From an uncultured Pelagibacteraceae bacterium (GTDB lineage Bacteria; Pseudomonadota; Alphaproteobacteria; Pelagibacterales; Pelagibacteraceae): a stretch of 64,000 nucleotides of DNA. Positions 50,505 to 61,100 of this stretch are shown here, in pieces. Under the pieces are notes generated by a model, which was given only the letters and a program-made list of their open reading frames with translations, did not search any database and was not told the DNA's origin. Location of the stretch: assembly GCA_902524955.1 (NCBI GenBank), contig CABZEY010000003.1, positions 1 to 64,000 of the forward strand. Direction: 5' to 3'. Numbering within the stretch: the stretch's first letter is position 1; the number at the start of each line of letters is the position of its first letter. The position numbers and the translations under genes were made by a program.

Positions 50505-51560
50505 ATGCAAAAAATCTACGTAAGGCCCATGAGTTTATCTTATGGTTCAAACGCCACAAGTCTTATTAAACTAAAAAAAGCATTACCAATATGTGGAAAT
50601 AAAAAATTAGCATTTAGTAATGTTGAAATAATTATTAGAGCCAAAAAGTATAAGTTTAAAAAAATTGATATTAACCAAATTAAATATCTACCAACTAAAA
50701 TAAAAAAAAACGTCTTAAAAAATATGAGAAATATAACAAAAAAAAGAAAAAAAATTTCAGGAATAAATTTGAATAAATTTGTAATTTTTGGCGTGTTAAA
50801 TGTAACTCCTGACAGTTTTTCAGATGGTGGAAAATTTAATAAACTAAAATTAGCGATCAAACGTAGTCGTCAAATGAGTAATGACGGTGCAAATGTTATT
50901 GATGTAGGAGGAGAATCCACGCGGCCTGGTGCTAAATTAATTACAATTGCTCAAGAGAAGAAAAGGGTTTTGCAAGTTATCTCTAAAATTAAAAAATTTA
51001 ATGTTTCAATTGATACCAGAAAATCTGACGTTATGATTGCAGCAGTAAAAAATGGCGCAAAAATTATTAATGATGTATCTGCGCTCGACTTTGATCAAAA
51101 GGCTTTAGAAGTTGTCGCTAATTTAAAAAAACCTGTCATTCTTAATCATTCTCAAGGCACCCCTGATATTATGCAAAATAACCCAAAATACCGAAATGTC
51201 CTCCTTGATATCTATGATTATTTTGAAAATAAAATTCAACAATTAAAAAATAAAAACTATTTAATTCGAAATATTATAATAGATCCAGGTATTGGATTTG
51301 GAAAAAATTTAGATCACAATTTAAATCTAATTTCTAATATTGGGCTGTTTCATGGTTTAGGTTGCCCAATTATGCTCGGACCATCAAGAAAGAGTTTTAT
51401 CGGTAAAGTAATGAAAAACAAAGATAGCAAAAATCGTTTAGGAGGCACCTTATCAGCCATAATTACAGGGTATAATCAAGGTGTTCAGTGTTTTAGAGTT
51501 CATGATATAAAAGAAGTTCACGAAGCATTAAAAGTTCAGGAGGCTTTAAATTCTATTTAA
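50505..51560 (+). CDS. folP: Dihydropteroate synthase with N-terminal extension
   Basis: 351 residues, about 70-80 longer than E. coli FolP. The first ~90 residues are basic and unassigned, starting MQKIYVRPMSLSYG. The TIM-barrel core begins FVIFGVLNVTPDSFSDGGKF and includes VIDVGGESTRPGA, SIDTRKSDV, INDVSALDFD, NHSQGTPD-type and IIDPGIGFGKNLDHN. It joins pABA with pterin pyrophosphate. An alternative start after the extension has no good ATG with Shine-Dalgarno, so I keep the long form. Confidence 0.93.
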   Translation: MQKIYVRPMSLSYGSNATSLIKLKKALPICGNKKLAFSNVEIIIRAKKYKFKKIDINQIKYLPTKIKKNVLKNMRNITKKRKKISGINLNKFVIFGVLNVTPDSFSDGGKFNKLKLAIKRSRQMSNDGANVIDVGGESTRPGAKLITIAQEKKRVLQVISKIKKFNVSIDTRKSDVMIAAVKNGAKIINDVSALDFDQKALEVVANLKKPVILNHSQGTPDIMQNNPKYRNVLLDIYDYFENKIQQLKNKNYLIRNIIIDPGIGFGKNLDHNLNLISNIGLFHGLGCPIMLGPSRKSFIGKVMKNKDSKNRLGGTLSAIITGYNQGVQCFRVHDIKEVHEALKVQEALNSI

Positions 51561-52888
51561 TGAAGAAATATTTCGGTACTGATGGGATTAGAGGAAAAGT
51601 TAATCAAGGTGTCATCAATGGTGAAAAGTTTTTCAAATTTGGTCTTGCTGCAGGTACATATTTTACTAATCCAAAGAAAATTAAACCTATTGCAGTGATT
51701 GCAAAAGACACTCGTTTATCAGGTTATACACTTGAACCAGCTTTAGTTTCTGGATTAGCTTCTGCTGGCATGCATGTTTATACTTTTGGCCCAATGCCAA
51801 CCAATGGATTAGCGATGATTACAAAATTAATGAAAGCTAATATGGGGATAATGATCACAGCTTCTCATAATCCATATGATGACAATGGAATGAAGTTATT
51901 TGGTCCAGATGGAATGAAATTGTCTGATAATATTGAAAAAAAAATTGAAAAAATTATCGATACCAAAACAGAAAAACATCTTATTCATCCTGAAAAGTTA
52001 GGTCGTGTCAAAAGGTTAGAGACAGGAACAGATTTATATATCGATATTTTAAAGAAAAATTTTCCAAAAAATTTTAATCTAAAAAATATTAAAATTGTTT
52101 TAGATTGCGCTAACGGGGCAGGATACAAAGCTGGACCTAAATTATTAAAATCACTTGGCGCAAAGGTTATCTGTCTAGGAACTTCACCAAACGGACTAAA
52201 TATCAATAAAAACTGCGGCTCGACTTTTCCAAAAAAAATTCAATCAGCAGTAAAAAAATATAAAGCGCATATTGGTATTGCTCTTGACGGAGATGCAGAT
52301 CGAGTAATTCTCTGTGATGAAAAAGGAAATATTATTGATGGAGATCAAATCATTGCAAGACTGGCTATTAGATGGAGGCAGAAAAAATTGCTTAGAGGAG
52401 GTGTAGTTGGAACCTTAATGTCTAACTATGGATTAGAAAAATTTTTTAAAAAGAAAAAAATCAAATTCAAAAGGGCAGATGTTGGCGATCGTTATGTCAA
52501 AGAACTTATGAAAAAAAATAAATTTAACCTGGGTGGCGAACAATCTGGACATATCATACTCGGAAAATTTGCGACTACAGGAGACGGTTTATTAGTTGCT
52601 TTAGAGATTTTATTTAGTTTGAGAAAAAAGAAAAAGACGAGTAACTTATTTAGTTTGTTTGAACTGACTCCACAAATTTTAGAAAATATCACAGTCAAAG
52701 ATAAAAATATAATTAATTCATTAAAATGTAAAAAAGCAATCAGACAAGTAAATCAACTCATAAAAAATCAAGGCAGAATGCTTGTGAGAAAATCAGGAAC
52801 AGAACCTAAAATAAGGATTATGGGCGAGTCTGATAATAAGAAGTTATTACAAAAATGCATTTCAATTATTAAGAAAACAATTCGTTAA
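51560..52888 (+). CDS. glmM: Phosphoglucosamine mutase
   Basis: 442 residues. Phosphoserine active site ITASHNPYDDNGMK (Ser102), N-terminal KKYFGTDGIRGKVNQG, metal loop GIALDGDADRVILCD, LGGEQSGHIILGKFATTGDG sugar-binding loop and C-terminal RKSGTEPKIRIMGES phosphate loop. It turns glucosamine-6-phosphate into glucosamine-1-phosphate for UDP-GlcNAc. One-base overlaps with folP and thiD. Confidence 0.97.
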   Translation: MKKYFGTDGIRGKVNQGVINGEKFFKFGLAAGTYFTNPKKIKPIAVIAKDTRLSGYTLEPALVSGLASAGMHVYTFGPMPTNGLAMITKLMKANMGIMITASHNPYDDNGMKLFGPDGMKLSDNIEKKIEKIIDTKTEKHLIHPEKLGRVKRLETGTDLYIDILKKNFPKNFNLKNIKIVLDCANGAGYKAGPKLLKSLGAKVICLGTSPNGLNINKNCGSTFPKKIQSAVKKYKAHIGIALDGDADRVILCDEKGNIIDGDQIIARLAIRWRQKKLLRGGVVGTLMSNYGLEKFFKKKKIKFKRADVGDRYVKELMKKNKFNLGGEQSGHIILGKFATTGDGLLVALEILFSLRKKKKTSNLFSLFELTPQILENITVKDKNIINSLKCKKAIRQVNQLIKNQGRMLVRKSGTEPKIRIMGESDNKKLLQKCISIIKKTIR

Positions 52889-53700
52889 TGAAACCAAAGG
52901 CAAAGATTTTAATTATTGCTGGTTCAGACTCGTCTGGTGGAGCTGGTATACAAGCTGACATAAAAACTGTAACAGCCCTTGGTTGTTATGCCATGACTGC
53001 TGTAACTGCAATAACAGCCCAAAATACTACTGGTGTTAAGTCAATTGTAGGAATTCCACCAAAAGAAATATTTAATCAAATCTTTTTTACTGTTCGTGAT
53101 ATCAAACCAGACGCTATTAAAATTGGCATGCTGCATTCAGAAGAGGTGATTAAAAATATCATAAAATCTCTTAAGAAAATAAAAACAAATAAAGTGGTTT
53201 TGGATCCAGTGATGGTTGCAAAAGGGGGTTTCAAATTAATAAACAATAGAGCAATCATAGCCTTGGAAAAACAGCTGATCAAAAAATCTTATTTGTTAAC
53301 TCCTAATATTCCAGAAGCGGAAATCTTGACTAAGACCAAAATAAATACTCCTGAGGATATGATACTTGCAGGTTCAATTCTGATTAACAAAGGAGCTAGC
53401 AATGTTTTAATTAAAGGTGGCCACTTAAAAAGTAAATTTGTTAGAGATGTTTTGATAAATAAAAAGGAAATTAAAGTTTTTAAAAATAAAAGAATTAATA
53501 CAAAAAATACTCATGGTACTGGGTGCACGTTATCGAGTGCTATTACAGCTTATTTGGCATGTGGAAAAAAGATAAACAAAGCCTGCGAATTAGCTATTAA
53601 ATATGTTAATCAGGCAATTGGATCAAAGATCAATTATGGAAAGGGTCATGGTCCAATTAATCATCTAACGTCAGTTAGTTTGAACAAAGAGTTTAAATAA
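52888..53700 (+). CDS. thiD: HMP/HMP-phosphate kinase
   Basis: 270 residues of the ribokinase-like fold. IAGSDSSGGAGIQADIKTVTALGCYAMTAVTA-type start, AIKIGMLHSEEV, VLDPVMVAKGG, LTPNIPEAE, and the anion-hole/catalytic NTHGTGCTLSSAI. It phosphorylates the thiamine pyrimidine twice. With thiE-like at 33 kb this fits a salvage route for pyrimidine precursors; thiC is not in the window. PurA follows without a gap. Confidence 0.95.
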   Translation: MKPKAKILIIAGSDSSGGAGIQADIKTVTALGCYAMTAVTAITAQNTTGVKSIVGIPPKEIFNQIFFTVRDIKPDAIKIGMLHSEEVIKNIIKSLKKIKTNKVVLDPVMVAKGGFKLINNRAIIALEKQLIKKSYLLTPNIPEAEILTKTKINTPEDMILAGSILINKGASNVLIKGGHLKSKFVRDVLINKKEIKVFKNKRINTKNTHGTGCTLSSAITAYLACGKKINKACELAIKYVNQAIGSKINYGKGHGPINHLTSVSLNKEFK

Positions 53701-54993
53701 ATGGCAAATGTTGCAGTTGTAGGGTCGCAGTGGGGAGATGAAGGAAAAGGTAAAATTGTAGATTGGCTATCTGATCAGGCCGACATAGTTGTACGTTTTC
53801 AAGGTGGTCACAACGCAGGCCATACACTCGTAATTAAGGGTATTACATATAAATTAAAACTTCTTCCATCTGGTATAGTAAGACCTGGTAAAGTTTCTGT
53901 TATTGGAAATGGTGTTGTGGTTGATCCGTGGGCACTATTAGATGAAATAAAATCAATTGAAAAACAAGGAGTAAAAGTTTCAGAAGAAAATTTAATCATT
54001 GCTGAAACAGCAAATTTAATTTTGCCTTATCATAAAGAGATGGATGAAATTAGAGAAGATTCAGCTGGGAAAGGAAAAATAGGAACAACAAGAAGAGGAA
54101 TTGGACCAGCTTATGAGGATAAAGTTGGAAGACGTGCAATACGTGTAATGGATTTAAGATCAGAAACAAATTTAGATCAGAGACTAGATATAGTTCTCCA
54201 ACATCATAATGCTATAAGAAAAGGCTTGAATAAAAAGGTTTATGAAAAAGATGAATTAAAAAAAGAATTAATGAAAATTGCTCCTCAAATATTAAAATTT
54301 TCACAACCAGTTTGGAAAAAAATAAATGAATTTAAAGAGCAAAGTAAAAAAATATTGTTCGAAGGAGCCCAGGGTATTTTGCTTGATGTAGATCATGGAA
54401 CTTATCCGTTCGTGACTTCCTCAAATACTGTAGCTGCAAATGCTGCAACAGGCTCAGGTTGTGGTCCTGATACAATTAATAATGTTTTGGGAATAACGAA
54501 AGCTTATACAACAAGAGTCGGCGAAGGTCCTTTTCCAACTGAACTGACTGATATTAATGGAGAAAAATTAGGAAAACGTGGACACGAATTTGGAACAGTG
54601 ACAAATAGAAAAAGAAGATGTGGATGGTTTGATGCTGTTCTTGTAAAGCAAACTATAAAAGTTGCAGGCATCAAAGGTATTGTTTTAACAAAGCTAGATG
54701 TGCTTGATGATTTTGATGAAATTAAAGTATGTATTAAATATGAATTAGATGGACAAGAAATTGATTATTTTCCTGCAGCTGTTGAAGATCAAAAAAAAGT
54801 TAAACCTATTTATAAAACATTTCAAGGTTGGAAATCAGAAACAAAAGGTTCAAGAACTATTGAGGATTTGCCAGATAAAGCAAAAGAATATATTCATGGT
54901 ATTGAAGATCTAGTTGAGGCAAAGCTATCATGTATATCTACAAGTCCTGAGAGAGAAGATACGATTCTTTTAGAAGATCCTTTTAATAATTAA
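53701..54993 (+). CDS. purA: Adenylosuccinate synthetase
   Basis: 430 residues. [21 protein letters not shown] (P-loop and catalytic Asp), [53 protein letters not shown] and TKLDVLDDF-type guanine motif. It joins IMP and Asp with GTP in AMP synthesis. ATG directly follows the thiD stop, so the two are coupled. Confidence 0.97.
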   Translation: MANVAVVGSQWGDEGKGKIVDWLSDQADIVVRFQGGHNAGHTLVIKGITYKLKLLPSGIVRPGKVSVIGNGVVVDPWALLDEIKSIEKQGVKVSEENLIIAETANLILPYHKEMDEIREDSAGKGKIGTTRRGIGPAYEDKVGRRAIRVMDLRSETNLDQRLDIVLQHHNAIRKGLNKKVYEKDELKKELMKIAPQILKFSQPVWKKINEFKEQSKKILFEGAQGILLDVDHGTYPFVTSSNTVAANAATGSGCGPDTINNVLGITKAYTTRVGEGPFPTELTDINGEKLGKRGHEFGTVTNRKRRCGWFDAVLVKQTIKVAGIKGIVLTKLDVLDDFDEIKVCIKYELDGQEIDYFPAAVEDQKKVKPIYKTFQGWKSETKGSRTIEDLPDKAKEYIHGIEDLVEAKLSCISTSPEREDTILLEDPFNN

Positions 54994-55191
54994 ATTTTCA
55001 ACTTTGAATAGTTATGCATTTTTCGCATTGAGAAAAATCTAGATATTAGAAAAATAAAATTAAAAAAATTTTATTATTAAGGTTACCAATATCCCCACCA
55101 TGGGGTACAATTTCGTTGTGGTTGCAGTAAATTTTAAGAGCAAAACTCTTTAAATCTGAAAATTGTTTTTTGCGATCCAGAAAAGGGAGAT
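54994..55191 (+). promoter_or_regulatory. Structured leader upstream of the two-partner secretion locus
   Basis: A 198-base gap with AT-rich sequence to about 55080, then a more GC-rich block with three successive hairpins: CCCCA-CCA-TGGGG (55093-55105), ACAA-TTTCG-TTGT (55107-55119), and a nine-pair stem with one T-T mismatch, ATTTTAAGAG...CTCTTTAAAT (55131-55155). A strong AAAGGGAG ribosome-binding site follows just before the ATG. It matches no riboswitch class I recognise. Function is inferred from structure and position only. Confidence 0.4.
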
Positions 55192-58100
55192 ATGAAAAAA
55201 ATTATAAACTGGATTTGTATATTTATTATATATTTTTTTAGTTCTCCCATAGTTGCATATTCCGAAATTGACAGGTTAGCTTTGCCGCAAGGTGGGAATG
55301 TGGTTTCAGGTAATGTTAATATTAATTATGCCGCTTTAGATAGATTAAACGTTAATCAAACATCAAATCAAGCTATTGTAAATTGGCAAAGTTTTAACGT
55401 AGGAAGAGATGCTTCAGTTCATTTTAATCAACCAGGTTCAAAAGCAAGTATTTTAAATAATGTTTTAAGTGGTCGATCTATAATTAATGGATCTATATAT
55501 TCAAATGGAAGATTATTATTAGTCAATCCTACAGGAATTTTAACTGGACCTCACTCAGCAATAAAAGCTGAAGGAGCTGTTTTATCAACACTCAATTTAT
55601 CTAAACAAAATTATTTAAATAATAACTATCAATTTAATACAAATTCTAATTCTTCATTAGTTAATCAAGGTTTGATCGAGGGTCAATACGTTGCTTTAAT
55701 TGCACCTCAAGTCAATAACAAAGGTACTATCATTACCAGCGCTGCAACCACAATTGCTGCTGGTGATGATGTGCTTTTGGGTATCAGTGACAGTAACAAC
55801 TTAACTGTCAAGGTAAGTCCTTCCAAACTTCAAGCTATGGCAAAAAATGAGGGAACGATTAAAACACAAAATGGAATTGTCACAATTAAAACAGATGCCG
55901 CTCAAAGTCTAGTTGATGAAGTAGTAAAACTTCCAAATGCTAAGGCCGATGGTTTAGTTTCAGAAAATGGTGTGATCAAATTAGTTTCTAATTCTGGATC
56001 TATTAAAGCTAAAAAAATTAAAATTGATGCAGGATCTAAAGGAGCAGCTGAAATTTCTGGTAATTTAAATTCCAACAATGAAAACGGAAAAGGTGGTACG
56101 ATAGAAATTACTGCAAAAGATATAGATGTAAACGCTGCAAAGATTTCAGCAGATGGAAAAACAGGCGGAGGAAAAGTTTTAATTGGAGGTGATTGGCAAG
56201 GATCAGGTGAATTGCTCCAAGCTACTTATGTCAATGTAGATGATGCTACAATTATTTCAGCTAATGCTACTGCAAGTGGAGGTGGTGGAAAAATTGTATT
56301 ATGGTCTGATATAAAAAATATAAACTCAATTACTACAGTTAACGGATCATTATTTGCTAAAGGTATTGATGGTGAAGGGGGAAAAATCGAGACCTCAGGT
56401 TCAGTCATTAATACTGATAGAATTATAGTTAATGCGAGTTCAAAGCTTTCTAGGGGTGGTTTATGGTTAATCGACCCTTATGATTATACAATCGACTCAA
56501 CTGCAGTTTCAAATATTACTAGCGCTTTAAATTCAGGCACAAGTGTTACAGTAGCAACATCGGCTGATAATTCGAGTTATGGATCAGGTGGATCGAGCTC
56601 TGGAAATGGTGATATTACAATTACTTCTAATTTACAAACTACTGCAGGTAGTTCTACTTCAGCAACACTTACTTTAACAGCTGCAAGACACATTACTCTA
56701 AATAGTGGGGTATCTATTACAGATATTAATTCTCATTCTTTAAGTGTTGCTATGAATGCAGGTGGAGACATTACATTACAAGGTGATATTGATGTTGCTG
56801 GCACTGTTGCTTTAACTACTACTTCATATTCTGGTGGAAGCGGAGGAAGCCCAACTACAGTGAATTTTAGCTACACGGGAGCTGCAGTTTCTTGGACTGT
56901 ACCATCTGGTGTTTCGTCGTTAACAATTGATGCAAAAGGTGCTGGCGGTGGTTACGGTTATAGTGATCCAACTTATCCTGGTAAAGGGGGAAGATTACAA
57001 GCTACGTTTTCAGCAACAGCAGGTGAGTCTTTAAGAATAAGAGTTGGTGGAAGAGGTGAAAATTCCACACAAAATCCAGGTGGTGGAGCAGCAGGCAAAT
57101 ATGTTAAAGGCTCCGCTCAAGGTGGATTTAATGGTGGTGGAAATGCATCAGGAACTCATTATTCAGCCGGTGGCGGTGGAGGTGCAACTGATATTAGACG
57201 AGGTGGAGATAATCTATCGAATAGAATTGCAGTAGCTGGCGGTGGAGGTGGTCAAGGTGCACAAAGACGTGGCTCTGCCGGTGGCGGTGGAAATGGTCAC
57301 GGTGGTGGAACTACAGGAGCGAGTGGATCAAATGGTGGCTACAATCATGCGACCGGTGGAGGAGGAGGAACACAATCTGCTGGTGGTGCAAGAGGTACAG
57401 GAAATCAAAATCATGGAACTGCTGGTTCTTTAGGTCAAGGTGGAGCTGGTGGTGGAAGCGGTCGTGAAGGCGGCGGCGGAGGTGGAGGTTACTACGGCGG
57501 TGGTGGTGGTGGATCAAGTCCTTCCGGCGGCGGAGGCGGCGGAGGTGGAGGATCTAACTATATCCTCAGTGGTGCTACAAGTGTAACACATACCAGAGGT
57601 GGAGGAGCTACTTATAACGCACACGGTTCACTTTCAATTACATACACAGCATCATCTACCGAGTATGGAGATATTGTAATTAACGGGGACTTAAAAGCTG
57701 GAGCTGGTATTGCTAGTAATTCTAATCGAGGATCAACTGTAAGCACTGAAGGTGATTTAACCATTGCTGGAGATGCTTCAATCAAAGATGGTATTACCGC
57801 AGACTCGATTACAAACAATGGAATTATGCGTTGGACTGTTAACGCTGGTAATCTTACAACATCTCATCAAATTTCAGGTACAGGAAAATTGTTTAAATAT
57901 GGTTCATCAAATTTAACATTTAGTAACTCTCAAAGTTACACGGGTGATACAGAAGTTTATTCTGGTACTTTAATCAACAATAGTACTTTATCTGACTCAA
58001 CTGATCTTATTTTAACCGAGGGTAATTATACTGCTAACGCTACTGACACCGTTGCTTCAATAAGTTCAAGTAATAGTAGTAGCACGTTATCTATCGCATC

Positions 58101-61100
58101 TGGTCAAACTTTTACGACAAGTACTTCATCTAATACTACATTCGCTGGTGTCATTGCAGGTTCAGGAGGTTTTAAAAAAGCAGGCTCAGGTACTTTAACT
58201 TTATCAGGTACCAATACTTATACCGGTGGAACAGATATTACTGCTGGTGGTATCTTGATTACTAATGACAGAAATTTAGGAGCAGTTCCAGGTAGCGCTG
58301 ATGCAGATAATGTCATTATTAGGAATGGTGCAACACTTGCTACAGGTAATGCAAATGTCTCCATGGCAGCTAATAGAGGTTTTAATGTACCGTCTGGAAC
58401 CGCAAAATTATTAAAATATACTAGAAAAAGCTGGACACTAAACAACCCAATTAGTGGAAGTGGAGGTGTAAATTTTGATGATAGCACTGCTAGTGGAGGA
58501 AATGGTGGTGGCGGAGGAAGATATTACCTAAAAGTTGCCAATACTTATACAGGAGATACTTTAATATCATTTAGAGGAACAAGAGACCCCGGTGTAGTTG
58601 TCGATCATAATGATGCATTCCAGAACACCACAGTAGATTATAATAATACCAACATACCAAATGCAAATGAAACGTCCGAGCCACTTTTATGGTTTAGAAC
58701 GACTGCCCCTGTTCTTGGTGGACTAAAAGGAGATAGAGATCTAATTAATGAACAAAGCTTTACAGCGAATGCTGTTTTAAATATTGGTAATAATAATGAA
58801 GATACAACATTTAGTGGAAGAATAAGAGATGGTCAGAGAACGTATGGAATTAAAAAAATTGGTACTGGTAGTTTAACATTAACTGGTTCAAACTCTTATT
58901 CAGGAGGAACTACTTTAGCAGGCGGATCAATCTCTGGTTATTCCGGAGCTCTAACACTTGCTCCAACTAGCGCTATTACTTTAACGTCAAATTTATCTTC
59001 ACCAAGTTTATCTGGTTCAGCAAATATAAATCTATCCTCATATACATTAACCGTTGGATCAGATGACTCTTCAACTTCTTACACGGGTGTTATTTCTGGT
59101 ACAGGAGGATTAATCAAACAAGGATCGGGAACTTTAACTTTAACAGGTACACAAACTTATACAGGTAGCACGACAATTTCTGCAGGAACGTTAACTGTAT
59201 CTGGTTCTGGTTCATTAAATAGTGGTAATTATGCAGGAGCTATTGCTAACAGTGGAACTTTAAATTACGCATCATCAACGAGCCAAACTCTATCAGGAGT
59301 GATTTCTGGAACAGGATCAGTAACTAAATCTGGAAGTTCAACTTTAACATTATCTGGTAACAATACTTATTCTGGTGATACGACAATTTCAGCTGGGACT
59401 ATAAATGTTTCAGGTAAAATTGGTGATGGATCTTATAGCGGTGCAATAGCAAATAGCGGAACATTTATTATGAGTTCGAGCACCGCTCATACTTTATCAG
59501 GTGCTATTTCTGGCAGCGGTGGCATAACTAAATCGGGAAGTGGTAATTTAACACTTTCAGGAAGTAATAATTTTACTGGAACGATCACTTTATCAAATGG
59601 AACACTAATTGGCGCCTCTGATAATGCGTTAGGATCTGCACCAACAATTGCAGCAAGCAATTCACCAACATTTCAAACTTCAAGCAGTAGTATCACGCTG
59701 CCATCCCTTACAGTTACAGGGGAAATTAATTTAACGTCAGACATTATTACAACCGGAGCTCAATCATACTCAGCTGCCACAACAATCGGAGCGAGTTCTG
59801 GTTCAGCAATTACTGTTCGAACTACAAATTCAAATATTACATTTAGTGATGATGTAAAACTTTACCAAAATACCACAATTAACAGTGGATCAGGCGGGGG
59901 TTCAATTAGCTTTGGAGGTGATCTGTATACCCATAATTCAGCATCGGCTGAAAGAAACTTAATTGTAAATGCAGGTACGGGTGATGTAACATTCTCAGGC
60001 TCTATTACAGGCGGAGGAGATTACTCTGCAGGATTTACACAAGGTAGTTTTACCAATGAGAGCGATTTAGACTTTAGTGGAACTTTCTTAAATGCAATAA
60101 ATATTGCTGGAAATGCAGTTACTGTTGGAGATGCAACATTCCAAAGAGGACATGCGGGTTATAATACTTCAAATTCTAATGAGAGTTTTCAAAATCAAAT
60201 TACTAGTTGGAATGCAACCACATGGAGTAGCAGTGGTTTAACTGAACTAATGAGAGGTATTAGGTGGTCTGGGGGAACTAGTCACTCACCATATGTACAG
60301 TTTACAAATGCTACAGCAGGAAAAAAATATAAAATCCAAGCATTATTCAAAGAAAGATGCTGCAACAGATATTTTGATGTTTATGTAGATGGAACAAAAA
60401 TTGTAGATGATTTCAAGCCTCAGCTATCTGGAGGAAATAGTGGAAGCACGGGAAGATATCTAACTTATCAATTTGAAGCTTCATCTTCAAATGTGATGTT
60501 CAGAATGTCTGGTAGAACTTCTGAAAATAGTGGATCAAGATTACATAGCAGAGATGTTAACCCAATTTTAAATGCAATATCTATTGAAGAAGTAAACGCT
60601 GGTAAAAAAATTAATAATTTAACAGTTAGCGGTGCTGCTGTAAGCGCAGCGGGAATTGAAGTTACAGGAGATATGTCCATTACTAATAGTGGAACGTCTT
60701 CTGTTACAGGCGTAGTAGCAGGATCTGGTGATTTTACAAAAGCTGGTTCTGGAATGTTAAGCTTAACAGGTACCAATACATATAGCGGGGATACAACTGT
60801 TAGTGCAGGAACATTAAGACTATCAGGGTCTGGTACATTGGGTAGCGGAAGTTACTCAGGTGCTATTACTAACAACGCAATATTTAGATATTCTTCAAGT
60901 TCAGCACAAACTTTATCTGGAGTAATATCTGGCACAGGAAGAGTTGATGCAAATAGTTCAAGTACTGCATTAACTTTAACAGGTACAAATACTTATACTG
61001 GTGGAACAAGAATTGCCGGAGGATCAATAGTTGCAGGCTCGGCTAGAGCTTTAGGAGCAACACCAACAATTAATGCTACTTCAACATCATCTCAACTAAC

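Noticed and set aside
57044-57517. Several 60-70 residue ORFs on both strands within the glycine-rich segment
   Set aside because: They are shadows of the GGN-rich coding sequence (Val/Glu/Gln on one strand, His-rich on the other) and not independent genes.
57895-61032. Regularly spaced repeats considered as a CRISPR or tandem DNA repeat
   Set aside because: The repetition is in the protein (beta-helix repeats of about 26-30 residues at irregular distances), lies in one continuous frame, and the DNA copies are degenerate with no constant repeat-spacer pattern.
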